Source: Spongiactinospora rosea (GTDB lineage: Bacteria > Actinomycetota > Actinomycetes > Streptosporangiales > Streptosporangiaceae). Taken from it: a DNA stretch of 64,000 nucleotides. The stretch's first letter is position 1. Every line of letters starts with the position of its first letter. The stretch spans positions 62,001 through 126,000 of the forward strand of contig NZ_QMEY01000025.1 of the NCBI RefSeq assembly GCF_003315795.1, read 5' to 3'. Shown here piece after piece: positions 24,853-33,695 of this stretch. The notes below the pieces were generated by a model. The model was not told where the DNA came from and searched no databases. It saw only the letters and a list, made by a program, of their open reading frames with translations. The position numbers were made by a program, and so were the translations under genes.

Positions 24853-25506
24853 ATGATCGTTGATCTCTCGGTGCCGATCCATTCCGGCATGCCGGTCTAT
24901 CCGGGCGACCCGGAGGTCACGGTCTCCCCGGCGCTCACCGTGGGGGAGGAGGGCGTCAACGTGCTCGGGCTGCATCTCGGCTCGCAGTCCGGCACCCACG
25001 TCGACGCGCCTTACCACATCGACGACGCGCTGCCCGATCTCGACATGCTGCCGCTGGACCGGTTCGTGGGCCGGGCCACCATCGCCGACGTACGCGGCCT
25101 GCCGCCGCGCACGCCGATCGGCCCCGACGCGCTGGCCCCCGCGCTGCGTCCCGGCCTCATCCTGCTCATCGCCACCGGCTGGGCGGCCCACTGGGGCACC
25201 GGGCACTACCTGGCCCACCCCTACCTCACCCCGGACGCCGCCGCGCTCATCATCGACTCGGGCGTCCGCACGGTCGCCATCGACGCCCTCAGCGTCGATC
25301 CCACGCCGGTGCCCGACACCGACTGCTCCGACCCGCTGCCCGCGCACCGGGTGCTGTGCGGGGCGCACGCGGTGATCGCGGAGAACCTGCGCAACCTCGA
25401 CGTCCTGCTGGACGCCCGCCCGGTGCGCCCGATCGAGGTCTCCCTGCTGCCGATCCGCATCGCGGGCGGCGACGGCGCTCCGATCCGGGCGGTCGCCCGG
25501 CTGTAG
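24853..25506 (+). CDS. Cyclase-family metal-dependent hydrolase (kynurenine-formamidase fold)
   Basis: 217 residues, 10 bases after the permease gene, so in the same operon. The family signature SGTHVDAPYHI (near residue 47) gives the metal-binding His and Asp; DLSVPIHSGMPVYPGDP at the start is also typical. Members hydrolyse N-formylkynurenine, isatin or other amide or lactam bonds with Zn or Mn. The substrate here is unknown; the operon context argues for a nitrogenous compound rather than tryptophan breakdown. Confidence 0.82.
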   Translation: MIVDLSVPIHSGMPVYPGDPEVTVSPALTVGEEGVNVLGLHLGSQSGTHVDAPYHIDDALPDLDMLPLDRFVGRATIADVRGLPPRTPIGPDALAPALRPGLILLIATGWAAHWGTGHYLAHPYLTPDAAALIIDSGVRTVAIDALSVDPTPVPDTDCSDPLPAHRVLCGAHAVIAENLRNLDVLLDARPVRPIEVSLLPIRIAGGDGAPIRAVARL

Positions 25507-25527
25507 GTCCGGCCGCAGGTCGCGGGG

Positions 25528-25558
25528 TTGCCCTCAAGCGCGCTTGAGGTTGCAGCAT
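25528..25558 (+). promoter_or_regulatory. SoxR-type operator in a 19-bp-spaced promoter
   Basis: CCTCAAGCGCGCTTGAGG at 25532-25549 is a perfect 18-bp palindrome and matches the known SoxR box (CCTCAAG-N4-CTTGAGG) in every fixed position. It lies between TTGCCC (25528-25533) and CAGCAT (25553-25558), a spacing of 19 bp, which is the over-long spacing typical of MerR/SoxR-activated promoters. Transcription would start near 25565, about 30 bases before the flavin oxidoreductase start. No soxR gene is in the window. Confidence 0.75.
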
Positions 25559-25597
25559 GGGCAGCCGGGATGTCACCTCTACAGATCGGCGGCGACC

Positions 25598-26455
25598 ATG
25601 GACATCGGGATCGGCCTGCCCGGCCACGCTCCCTGGACCGACGGCAGGACCCTGGTCGAGTGGGCGCGGCGCGCGGAGGCGCGCGGCTTCTCGACGCTCA
25701 GCGTCAGCGACCGGCTGGTGTGGAACACGCCGGAACCACTGGTCGCGCTGGCCGCGGCGGCGGGCGCGACCTCCCGCATCCGGCTGCTCACCAGCGTGCT
25801 GCTCGGGCCGCTGCGGGCCGGCCACGCGCTGTTCGCCAAGGCGGTCACCACGCTCGACCAGCTCGCCGGGCCGGGCCGGGTGCGCCTCGGGCTGGCTCCT
25901 GGCATGCGCGAGGACGACTTCACCCACGGCGAGGTGGACTACGGGACCAGGGGGCGGGAGTTCGACCGGCTGCTGGACCGGCTGGCCGCCGTGGCCTCGG
26001 GCGATGACCCGGTCGGCCCGCCGCCCGCCACCGCCGGCGGCCCCGCGCTGTTGTTCGGCGGCGGCTCGGCGGCGGCGCTGCGCCGGATCACCACGCACGG
26101 CACCGGCTGGATCGCCGGTGACGCCACCGTCGAGGACGTCCAGGGCTTCACCCCGCGCCTGCGCGCGGCGTGGGAGGAGGCGGGCAGGCCCGGTTCGCCC
26201 ACCGTCATCGCCTCGGTGATGTACGCCCTCGGCCCCGGCGCGCACGACGCGGTGGAGCGGGCCATCGGCTCCTACTACGCGTTCGCGGGCGAGGAGTACG
26301 CCCGGTACGGGGTGTCCATCGCCTACACCCGCGCGGAGGACATCGCGGCGGCGGTCGGCGAGTTCGCCCGGATCGGCTGCGATGAGCTGATCTTCATGGG
26401 CAACGATCCCGATCCGGCCCAGGTGGATCTGCTGGCCGACGCGGTGGGTCTGTGA
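25598..26455 (+). CDS. LLM-class flavin-dependent oxidoreductase
   Basis: 285 residues from ATG 25598. Luciferase-like TIM-barrel protein: MDIGIGLPGH at the start, LVEWARRAEARGFSTLSVSDRLVW near residue 23, TSRIRLLTSVLLGPLR near 63, FAKAVTTLDQLAGPGRVRLGLAPG near 83, and the late CDELIFMGNDPDPAQVDLLADAV. Members use F420 or FMN to reduce or oxidise organic molecules. The SoxR-type promoter immediately upstream indicates induction by redox-active compounds, so detoxification or modification of such a compound is a plausible role. The 3' end overlaps the convergent MFS gene by 62 bases. Confidence 0.83.
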   Translation: MDIGIGLPGHAPWTDGRTLVEWARRAEARGFSTLSVSDRLVWNTPEPLVALAAAAGATSRIRLLTSVLLGPLRAGHALFAKAVTTLDQLAGPGRVRLGLAPGMREDDFTHGEVDYGTRGREFDRLLDRLAAVASGDDPVGPPPATAGGPALLFGGGSAAALRRITTHGTGWIAGDATVEDVQGFTPRLRAAWEEAGRPGSPTVIASVMYALGPGAHDAVERAIGSYYAFAGEEYARYGVSIAYTRAEDIAAAVGEFARIGCDELIFMGNDPDPAQVDLLADAVGL

Positions 26456-27719
26456 CCTCCTCTGTCGCGGGTCGGCCCGCGCGGTAGCGCCACAGCACCG
26501 GGAAGGCCGCCGCCGTGAGCAGCATGACGACCACCGCCAGCAGGCCGCCGCCGGTGATCGTCCAGGTGGTGCCCGCGGCGGCGCCGGCCGTACCGTGGGC
26601 GAAGTCGGCCAGCCGCGGCCCGCCCGCCGCCACCACGATGTCCGCGCCCTGCAACCGGCCCCGCATGGCGTCCTTGGCCGCCGCCTGCAGGATGGTCTTG
26701 CGGAAGACGCCGAGCAGGACCAGGCCCGCCCCGGCGACGGCCAGGGTCAGCGACGCCGCCCACAGCTCCCTGGTGAGGCCGAAGGCGGCGATGGCCGCGC
26801 CCCACACGCACACCGAGACCGTCACCATGACGCCGTGCCGCCGGGTGCGGGTGAACGTCCCGGACAGCAGGCCGGTGAGCAGCGCGCCCGCGGCCAGGGA
26901 GGCGTTGAGCACGCCGAGCGCGGTGCCGCCGCCCGGCGGGTCGCCGAAGGTCTCCCTGGCCAGTTGCGGGAAGAGCGCCGAGGGCATGCCGAAGAACAGC
27001 GCGATGAAGTCGGCTAGGTAGGCGACCAGCAGGATGCGCCGGCCGACCAGGTAGCGGAAGCCTTCGAGGATCTGCCGCGGTCCGGCGCGGCGCGGCGCTC
27101 CGCCGCCGTCCAGCGGGGGCAGCGGCGGCAGCCGCCAGACCGCCCACAGGGTGGCGCACAGCGCGACGGCGTCGATCAGGTACAGGGTCTCGATGTCGGT
27201 CACCGACAGCAGCAGACCGGCCGCCAGCGGGCCCGCGACCGCCCCGATGAGGAAGGCGCTGGACTGCAGGGCGTTGGCGGCGGTCAGCAGTTCGGCGGGG
27301 ACCAGGCGGGGGACGACGGCCCCGCTGACCGCGGCGTTCGCGCCGTACATGCCCTGCTGCACGGCGATCAGCGCCATCAGCAGGACGGCCGAGCGCAGGC
27401 CGGCGAACGCCTGCGCGCACAGCAGCACCGACACCAGCGCGATCCCGCCGCTGGTCACCAGCAGCATCCGCCGCCGGTCCACCACGTCGGCGATCGCGCC
27501 GCCCCACAGCGCGCCGGCCACCATGGGCGTGAGCGCGAGCAGCGCGGCCAGGCCGATGTAGGCGGACGAGCCCGTGATCTCATAGACCTGGAGCGGCACG
27601 GCGACCGCGGTGAGCTGGCCGCCCAGGGCGGTCACGGCCGAGGCGGCCAGCAGCCGCCGGTACGGCTTGACGCGCAGCGGCCCGACATCGGCGAACACCC
27701 GTAACCGCGCCTTGCCCAC
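26394..27719 (-). CDS. MFS transporter
   Basis: I prefer GTG 27719 (441 residues), because GGGAGGG lies just upstream; GTG 27743 would add eight residues. About twelve membrane segments, with motif A GAIADVVDRRRMLLV near residue 75 and a domain of the MFS_3 exporter type (RLRVFADVGPLRVKPYRRLLAASAVTALGGQLTAVAVPLQVYE at the start). It probably exports a small molecule. It converges on the SoxR-box-controlled oxidoreductase; whether it belongs to the same response is unknown. Confidence 0.83.
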   Translation of the reverse strand: MGKARLRVFADVGPLRVKPYRRLLAASAVTALGGQLTAVAVPLQVYEITGSSAYIGLAALLALTPMVAGALWGGAIADVVDRRRMLLVTSGGIALVSVLLCAQAFAGLRSAVLLMALIAVQQGMYGANAAVSGAVVPRLVPAELLTAANALQSSAFLIGAVAGPLAAGLLLSVTDIETLYLIDAVALCATLWAVWRLPPLPPLDGGGAPRRAGPRQILEGFRYLVGRRILLVAYLADFIALFFGMPSALFPQLARETFGDPPGGGTALGVLNASLAAGALLTGLLSGTFTRTRRHGVMVTVSVCVWGAAIAAFGLTRELWAASLTLAVAGAGLVLLGVFRKTILQAAAKDAMRGRLQGADIVVAAGGPRLADFAHGTAGAAAGTTWTITGGGLLAVVVMLLTAAAFPVLWRYRAGRPATEEVTDPPRRPADPPGPDRDRCP

Positions 27720-27890
27720 CGGCCCTCCCTGATGCGGCGTCACCCGGAGAGCCCGGGCAGACGGACATCTGCTCGCGGAAACCTACCTCAACAGATCACC
27801 AGTGGCATATCTCACAATGCCGATCGGGAATGCTCAAGTGCTGCGACTGGTTCAGCCACAAGTTCCGGAAATCCCCCCAGATGAGGTCCC

Positions 27891-28844
27891 GTGATCGAGC
27901 TCCGCCACCTGCGCAAGGTGTACGCCAACGGCGTCGTCGCCCTCGACGGCGTCGATCTGGACGTGCGCGAAGGCGAGATCTTCGGGGTGCTCGGCCGCAG
28001 CGGCGCGGGCAAGAGCACCCTGCTGCGCTGCGTCAACCTGCTTGAGCGGCCCACCTCGGGCACCGTCACCGTGGACGGCCGCGAGCTGTCGGGCCTGCGG
28101 CGCGGCGAGCTGCGCGCGGCCAGGCAGCGGATCGGGATGATCCACCAGCACTTCGCGCTGCTGTCCTCCCGCACGGTCGCGGGCAACGTGGCCTTCCCGC
28201 TGGAGATCGCCGGGACGCCGCGCGACCAGCGCGCGGCCCGGGTGCGCGAGCTGCTCGAACTGGTCGGGCTGGCCGACAAGGCCGCCGCCGTACCGGCTCA
28301 GCTGTCCGGAGGCCAGAAGCAGCGCGTCGGCATCGCCCGAGCCCTGGCCGCCGGACCCCGCGTGCTCCTGTCGGACGAGGCCACCAGCGCGCTCGACCCG
28401 GCCACCACCCAGTCGATCCTCGCTCTGCTGCGCAGGCTGAACACCGAGCTGGGCCTCACCATCCTGCTCATCACGCACGAGATGCAGGTGGTCAAGAGCA
28501 TCTGCGACTCGGTCGCGATCATGCGCGACGGCCGGATCGAGGAGGCGGGCCGGATCACCGACCTGATCGCCACCCCCGGCGCGGCGCTCACCAGGGAGAT
28601 CTTCCCGCTGCCCGAGCCGGCCCCGCCCGGCACGGTGACCGTGACGTTCGCCGGGCAGGCGGACGAGCCGGTCATGTCATCGCTGGTGCGGAAGTTCGAC
28701 GTGGACGTCAACGTGCTCGGCGGCTCCCTTGAGGAACTGCGCGGCGCGCCGGTCGGCCGCCTGCGGGTGCGCATCGAGGGCAAGGGCGCGGCCGACGCGC
28801 TCGGCTACCTCACCGGCCTCGGCCTGCTCGTGGAGGTCGCGTGA
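27891..28844 (+). CDS. metN: Methionine ABC transporter ATP-binding protein
   Basis: 317 residues from GTG 27891. Walker A GRSGAGKST near residue 37, Q-loop MIHQHFALL, signature LSGGQKQRVGIARAL near 138, Walker B VLLSDEATSALDP. The C-terminal NIL domain (about 240-317; TVTVTFAGQADEPVMSSLVRKFDVDVNVLGGSLEE) binds methionine and inhibits transport when internal methionine is high. The stop overlaps metI (GTGA). I looked for an S-box or other SAM riboswitch in the 150 bases upstream and saw none. Confidence 0.93.
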   Translation: MIELRHLRKVYANGVVALDGVDLDVREGEIFGVLGRSGAGKSTLLRCVNLLERPTSGTVTVDGRELSGLRRGELRAARQRIGMIHQHFALLSSRTVAGNVAFPLEIAGTPRDQRAARVRELLELVGLADKAAAVPAQLSGGQKQRVGIARALAAGPRVLLSDEATSALDPATTQSILALLRRLNTELGLTILLITHEMQVVKSICDSVAIMRDGRIEEAGRITDLIATPGAALTREIFPLPEPAPPGTVTVTFAGQADEPVMSSLVRKFDVDVNVLGGSLEELRGAPVGRLRVRIEGKGAADALGYLTGLGLLVEVA

Positions 28845-29497
28845 ACTTCGAAGAGCTGCTTCCCATCCTGATGCAGGCCACCGGCGAGACCCTGCAGATG
28901 GTGGCCCTGGCCACGCTGCTCACCGCCGTGTTCGGGCTGCCGCTCGGCGTGCTGCTGGTCACCGCCGACCGGGGCGGGCTGGCCCCGGCGCCGGGCTTCA
29001 AGGCGGTGCTCGGCGCGGTGGTGAACATCGGCAGGTCGCTGCCGTTCATCGTGCTGATGGTCGCGATCATCCCGTTCACCCGATTGGTCACCGGCACCAC
29101 GATCGGCACCGCCGCCGCGGTCGTCCCGCTCACGCTGGGCGCGGTGCCGTTCTTCGCCCGGCTGGTGGAGACCGCGCTGCGCGGCGTGGACCGCGAGGTC
29201 GTCGAGGCCGCCCAGGCGATGGGCGCGCGGCGGCTCGCCATCGTGGGCAAGGTGCTCCTGCCGGAGTCGCTGCCCGGCCTGGTCGCCGGGCTGACCGTGA
29301 CCGTCGTGGCGCTGATCGGCTACTCGGCGATGGCCGGCGCGATCGGCGGCGGCGGACTCGGCGACCTGGCGGTGCGGTACGGCTACCAGCGGTTCGACAC
29401 CGCCGTCATGATCATCACGGTGGTGGTGCTCATCGTGATCGTGCAACTCGTCCAGAGCCTGGGCGACCTCGTCGCCCGCAGGCTCGACAGGAAATGA
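28841..29497 (+). CDS. metI: Methionine ABC transporter permease
   Basis: 218 residues from GTG 28841, coupled to metN by a GTGA overlap. Five membrane segments and the permease EAA-loop EAAQAMGARRLAIVGKVLLPESLPG near residue 127, followed by MAGAIGGGGLGDLAVRYGYQRFD, all typical of MetI. It forms the channel for methionine uptake with MetN and MetQ. Confidence 0.93.
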   Translation: MNFEELLPILMQATGETLQMVALATLLTAVFGLPLGVLLVTADRGGLAPAPGFKAVLGAVVNIGRSLPFIVLMVAIIPFTRLVTGTTIGTAAAVVPLTLGAVPFFARLVETALRGVDREVVEAAQAMGARRLAIVGKVLLPESLPGLVAGLTVTVVALIGYSAMAGAIGGGGLGDLAVRYGYQRFDTAVMIITVVVLIVIVQLVQSLGDLVARRLDRK

Positions 29498-29550
29498 CCG
29501 GCGGCCGGGAAAGGCCCGGCCACCGGCGGATCGGCAAAGGAGTAACAGGC

Positions 29551-30381
29551 GTGCGTAGGTTTCTCGGGGGCGCGGCGGCCGCGGTACTGACACTGGTGCT
29601 CGCCGCGTGCGGGGGCGGATCGGGGGAGCCCGCGGCTCCGGCGGCCGACGGCACGATCAAGATCGGGGCCAGTCCCACCCCGCACGCGCAGATCCTCACG
29701 TTCGTGCGCGACAAGCTGGCCGCGGGCGCGGGGCTCAAGCTGGAGATCGTGGAGTTCACCGACTACGTCCAGCCCAACACCCAGTTGCAGGAGGGCAAGC
29801 TGGACGCCAACTTCTTCCAGCACAAGCCCTACCTGGACGACTTCGTCGCCTCCAAGGGCGGCGCGGCGCTGACGTTCCTGCAGCCGGTGCACCTGGAGCC
29901 GCTGGGCCTGTACTCCCGCGGCGTGAAGTCGCTCGCCGCGCTGCCCGCGGGCGCGAGCGTGGCCGTCCCCAACGACGCCACCAACCTGGGCCGCGCGCTC
30001 AAGCTGCTCCAGGACAACGGGCTGATCAAGCTCAAGGAGGGCGCGGGCACCGCGGCCACCGAGCGCGACGTGGCGGACAACCCCAAGAAGATCGCGTTCA
30101 AGCCGCTGGAGGCGGCCCAGCTTCCGCGCTCGCTCCAGGACGTGGACGCCGCGGTCATCAACGGCAACTACGCCCTGGAGGCCGGGCTCAAGCCCGCCGG
30201 TGACGGCCTCGCGCTGGAGAAGGCCGAGGGCAACCCGTACGCCAACGGCCTGGTCGTCCGCACCGACCAGAAGGACGACGCGAACCTCAAGAAGCTCGCC
30301 GGACTGCTCGCCGGGCCGGAGGTCGCGAAGTACATCAAGGACACCTTCGGCGACGGCGCGGTGATCCCCGCCCAGTCTTGA
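29551..30381 (+). CDS. metQ: Methionine-binding lipoprotein MetQ
   Basis: 276 residues from GTG 29551, with AAAGGAG 10 bases upstream. Lipobox LVLAAC with lipidated Cys20. The NlpA/MetQ fold is clear: IKIGASPTPHAQILTFV, EFTDYVQPNTQLQEGKLDANFFQHKPYLDDFV, VAVPNDATNLGRALKLLQ, AAVINGNYALEAGL, and a C-terminal IKDTFGDGAVIPA. It delivers methionine (or its D form or sulfoxide) to MetNI on the outer face of the membrane. Confidence 0.94.
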   Translation: MRRFLGGAAAAVLTLVLAACGGGSGEPAAPAADGTIKIGASPTPHAQILTFVRDKLAAGAGLKLEIVEFTDYVQPNTQLQEGKLDANFFQHKPYLDDFVASKGGAALTFLQPVHLEPLGLYSRGVKSLAALPAGASVAVPNDATNLGRALKLLQDNGLIKLKEGAGTAATERDVADNPKKIAFKPLEAAQLPRSLQDVDAAVINGNYALEAGLKPAGDGLALEKAEGNPYANGLVVRTDQKDDANLKKLAGLLAGPEVAKYIKDTFGDGAVIPAQS

Positions 30382-30405
30382 TCGCACAGTCTTGACCGGC
30401 GGAGA

Positions 30406-31545
30406 TCAGCCCGGCGCGGGCTCCGGCCCGGGCCGGGCGTCCCGCCTGCGCACCAGCGTGACGAGGACCGCGGTCACCGGGGCGGCCAGGAACGCCCCGG
30501 CGATCCCGGCGATGACGCTGCCGACCGCGATGGCGACCAGGATGATCGCGCCGGGCAGGTCGAGGGCGCGGCCGTAGATCTGCGGGGCCAGCACGTGCCC
30601 CTCGACCTGCTGGACCAGCACGGTCACGGCCACCACGATGAGCGCCACCAGCCAGCCCTTGGCCACGAACGCCACCACGGCGGCCAGCAGCCCCGCCGCG
30701 AACGCCCCGACGATCGGCAGGAACGCGCCCACGAAGGTCAGCACGGCCAGCGGCAGCGCGATCGGCACGCCGAGGATCCACAGCGCCAGGCCGATGAAGA
30801 ACGCGTCCACCGCGCCCACGATCGCGATGCCCCGCACATAGCGGCCGATCACGTCGAACGTCGTGTCGCCGGTGTCGCGCACCCGGGACCGCATGCCCGC
30901 CGGGCACAGGTCCACCAGCCAGCGGAACAGCCGGTCGCCGCCGTGCACGAAGTAGATCGACAGGATCATCGCCAGGACCAGGCCGACGACGATCTCGCCG
31001 AGGGTGCGCGCCCCGGCGATGGCCCCGGTGGCGATCCTGGACCACTGCTCGTTGAGGTACTGCTGCGCCTCGGTGGTCAGCTGCTTCAGGCGCGCGTCGT
31101 CCAGGCCGAGCGAGCCCGCCGTGCGGTGCAGGTCGTCGATGACCTTGCCGAAGCTCGAACCCAGCTCGGTGACACCGTCGGCGGTGGGCGGCACGAGCAG
31201 CGCGACCAGCGCGGCGAACAGCACCAGGCCGCCCACCCACACCACCGTGGTGGACACCGCGCGGTTCATGCCGTGCCTGCGCAGCCGGTGCGCGGCCGGG
31301 TAGAGCAGCGCGGTGATGAACACCGCGACGATCACGGCCAGCACGACCGTGCGGATCAGCCCGACGACGTAGAGGGCCGCCCAGGCCAGCAGGCCCAGGC
31401 CGACCAGGTGCCAGGCCGCCGCCCCGGCCCTGCGCAGGCCACCGCCGTCGCCGCGCTCGTCCGGGGCAGGCTCGTCCGGGGCCTTGGGCGGCCGGGCGGG
31501 CTGGGCCTTCCGGGGGGCTGGTGTCTCGCCGCCGTCGCTGGTCAC
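30406..31545 (-). CDS. AI-2E family transporter
   Basis: 379 residues from GTG 31545. A Pro/Ala/Asp-rich cytosolic N-terminus of about 40 residues is followed by about eight membrane segments, with the family's long loop in the middle (ELGSSFGKVIDDLHRTAGSL) and the C-terminal pattern FLPIVGAFAAGLLAAVVAF, VQQVEGHVLAPQIYGRALDLPGAIILVAIAVGS. Family members export AI-2 or act as ion antiporters; the function here cannot be fixed. Convergent with metQ. Confidence 0.85.
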   Translation of the reverse strand: MTSDGGETPAPRKAQPARPPKAPDEPAPDERGDGGGLRRAGAAAWHLVGLGLLAWAALYVVGLIRTVVLAVIVAVFITALLYPAAHRLRRHGMNRAVSTTVVWVGGLVLFAALVALLVPPTADGVTELGSSFGKVIDDLHRTAGSLGLDDARLKQLTTEAQQYLNEQWSRIATGAIAGARTLGEIVVGLVLAMILSIYFVHGGDRLFRWLVDLCPAGMRSRVRDTGDTTFDVIGRYVRGIAIVGAVDAFFIGLALWILGVPIALPLAVLTFVGAFLPIVGAFAAGLLAAVVAFVAKGWLVALIVVAVTVLVQQVEGHVLAPQIYGRALDLPGAIILVAIAVGSVIAGIAGAFLAAPVTAVLVTLVRRRDARPGPEPAPG

Positions 31546-31582
31546 CTCATGACTGTTCCCCGCGGCGCGCGGGTGATACTCC

Positions 31583-32047
31583 TCAGTGCGTGCCCCAGGA
31601 GTAGGTCTGCTTGTGCAGCTTGAGGTAGACGAAGGTCTCGGTGGCGCGTACCTCGGAGATCGCCCTGATCTTGCCGAGGATGTCCAGCAGGTGCTGGTCG
31701 CTGCCGCAGACCACCTCGGCCATCAGGTCCAGCGACCCCGCGGTGAGCACCACGTAGTTGATCTCCTCGATGGCCGCCAGCTCGTCGGCCACGGCGGTCA
31801 GGTCGCCCTCGCAGTTGACGCCGATCATGGCGCGACGCGGGAAGCCGAGGGTGAACGGGTCGGTGACGGCGACGATCTGCATCACGCCCGCGTCCAGGAG
31901 GCGCTGCACGCGCTGGCGTACCGCGGCCTCCGACAGGCCGACCGCCTTGCCGATCGCCGCGTACGGCTTGCGGCCGTCCCGCTGCAGCTCCTCGATGATC
32001 CGCTTGGCGATGTCGTCGAGGACGATGGCCTTGGGCGGCGTCGTCAT
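31583..32047 (-). CDS. Lrp/AsnC-family transcriptional regulator
   Basis: 154 residues: an N-terminal HTH (LDDIAKRIIEELQRDGRKPYAAIGKAVGLSEAAVRQRVQRLLDAGVMQIVAVTDP, about 10-65) and a C-terminal RAM ligand-binding domain ending in VRATETFVYLKLHKQTYSWGTH. It is divergent from the aldehyde dehydrogenase gene, an arrangement kept in many actinomycetes where the regulator governs putrescine/GABA or amino acid breakdown. Confidence 0.9.
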   Translation of the reverse strand: MTTPPKAIVLDDIAKRIIEELQRDGRKPYAAIGKAVGLSEAAVRQRVQRLLDAGVMQIVAVTDPFTLGFPRRAMIGVNCEGDLTAVADELAAIEEINYVVLTAGSLDLMAEVVCGSDQHLLDILGKIRAISEVRATETFVYLKLHKQTYSWGTH

Positions 32048-32242
32048 ACGGAGCCTGCTCCCTTCCTGCGGGTCGTGCGGGTGCGCGCAGAGTCGCGCCC
32101 CTGCTGCGCCATGCTGTCAGTTACGCCGGGCGTGTCAAGCGAATCCGTGGCGATTGCCGGTTTTCGCCACGAAATCCCGCGTCGAGTACCCTTTGATGGG
32201 ACAGCATTCCGGCAAAACCGCAGATCAGAGGAGGTCGGCCCG

Positions 32243-33685
32243 ATGGCCACCGGCCCGCAGCCACTGCACAACTTCATCGACGGCGTGTTCGTCGAGGCCG
32301 CGAGCGGCCGGTACTCCGACGTCATCGACCCCTGCACCGGCGAGGTCTACCTCAAGGCGCCGATCTCCGGTCCCGCCGACGTGGGCGCCGCCTACGCGGC
32401 GGCCGTCGCGGCGTTCGAGACCTGGGGCCGGACCACCCCCGCCGAGCGGGCCGCGCTGCTGCTGCGGATCGCCGACGCGATCGAGGCCAGGGCCGATGAG
32501 CTGGTGGAGGCCGAGTGCCGCAACACCGGCAAGCCGCGCGCCCGGATGGCCGAGGACGAGATCCCGCCGTCCGCCGACCACTTCCGCTTCTTCGCCGGGG
32601 CGGCGCGGACCCTCGCGGGCCCGACCTCCGGCGAGTTCCTGGCGGGGCACACCTCGATCGTCCGGCACGAGCCGATCGGCGTGGTCGGCCAGGTGACGCC
32701 CTGGAACTACCCGCTGATGATGGCGGTCTGGAAGATCGCGCCCGCGCTGGCCGGGGGCAACACGATCGTGCTCAAGCCGTCCGACACCACCCCGGCCGCC
32801 ACGCTGAAGCTGGCCGAGATCTGCGGTGAGATCCTGCCACCCGGCGTGTTCAACGTGGTCGCGGGCGACCGGGAGACCGGCGCGCTGGTGGTCGGGCACC
32901 CGGCCGCGCAGATGGTCGCCATCACCGGGTCGGTGGGCGCGGGCGTGCAGGTGGCCAAGACCGCCGCCGACGACGTCAAGCGGGTCCACCTGGAGCTGGG
33001 CGGCAAGGCCCCGGTGATCGTGTTCGACGACGTCAAGGACATCAAGGCCACCGCCGCCGCCATCGCCGAGGCCGGCTTCTACAACGCGGGCCAGGACTGC
33101 ACGGCCGCCTGCCGGGTGCTGGTGCAGGAGAGCGTCCACGAGGAGTTCACGGCCGCGCTGGCCGCCGCCGCGGCGGCCACCCGCACCGGCGACCTCACCG
33201 ACGAGGACGCCCTGTACGGCCCGCTCAACAACGCGGGCCAGCTCGACCGGGTGACGGGCTTCATCAGCCGGGTCCCCGCGCACGCCGAGGTCGTCGCGGG
33301 CGGCGAGCGGGTCGGCGAGGCCGGCTACTTCTTCGCCCCCACCGTCGTGGACGGCCTGCTCCAGGACGACGAGATGATCCAGAACGAGATCTTCGGCCCG
33401 GTCATCACCGTCCAGACCTTCACCGACGAGGCCGACGCCCTCGCCAAGGCCAACGGCGTCCGGTACGGCCTTGCAAGTTCGGTGTGGACGTCCGACCACG
33501 GGCGGGCCATGCGGGTGTCCAACCGCCTCGATTTCGGCGTGGTCTGGGTCAACACGCACATCGCGTTCGTCTCGGAGATGCCGCACGGCGGCTTCAAGCA
33601 CTCCGGCTACGGCAAGGATCTGTCGGTCTTCGGGCTGCACGACTACACCCGCGTCAAGCACGTCATGCACTTCATCGGGGAGTGA
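32243..33685 (+). CDS. Aldehyde dehydrogenase, 4-aminobutanal (gamma-aminobutyraldehyde) type
   Basis: 480 residues from ATG 32243, with AGAGGAGG 8 bases upstream. NAD(P)-dependent ALDH: TPWNYPLMMAVWKIAPALAGGNTIVLKPSDTTP near residue 153, ITGSVGAGVQVA near 230, catalytic Glu in HLELGGKAPVIV, catalytic Cys in GFYNAGQDCTAACRV near 290, and NEIFGPVITVQTF near 385. The sequence is closest in my memory to actinomycete 4-aminobutanal dehydrogenases, which make GABA from putrescine-derived 4-aminobutanal. The agmatinase at 22357 would supply putrescine. Divergent from the Lrp-type regulator. Confidence 0.88.
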   Translation: MATGPQPLHNFIDGVFVEAASGRYSDVIDPCTGEVYLKAPISGPADVGAAYAAAVAAFETWGRTTPAERAALLLRIADAIEARADELVEAECRNTGKPRARMAEDEIPPSADHFRFFAGAARTLAGPTSGEFLAGHTSIVRHEPIGVVGQVTPWNYPLMMAVWKIAPALAGGNTIVLKPSDTTPAATLKLAEICGEILPPGVFNVVAGDRETGALVVGHPAAQMVAITGSVGAGVQVAKTAADDVKRVHLELGGKAPVIVFDDVKDIKATAAAIAEAGFYNAGQDCTAACRVLVQESVHEEFTAALAAAAAATRTGDLTDEDALYGPLNNAGQLDRVTGFISRVPAHAEVVAGGERVGEAGYFFAPTVVDGLLQDDEMIQNEIFGPVITVQTFTDEADALAKANGVRYGLASSVWTSDHGRAMRVSNRLDFGVVWVNTHIAFVSEMPHGGFKHSGYGKDLSVFGLHDYTRVKHVMHFIGE

Positions 33686-33695
33686 TGATGGCCGT

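Noticed and set aside
27744..27890. SAM riboswitch before metNIQ
   Set aside because: Looked for S-box, SAM-II and SAM-IV core elements; only a 5-bp hairpin (GGCAT/ATGCC) is present and no conserved core sequence, so none is called.
32154..32215. TTGCCGG / CCGGCAA repeat as an Lrp operator
   Set aside because: The arms are 7 bp and 48 bases apart, with differing flanks; too weak to call in GC-rich DNA.
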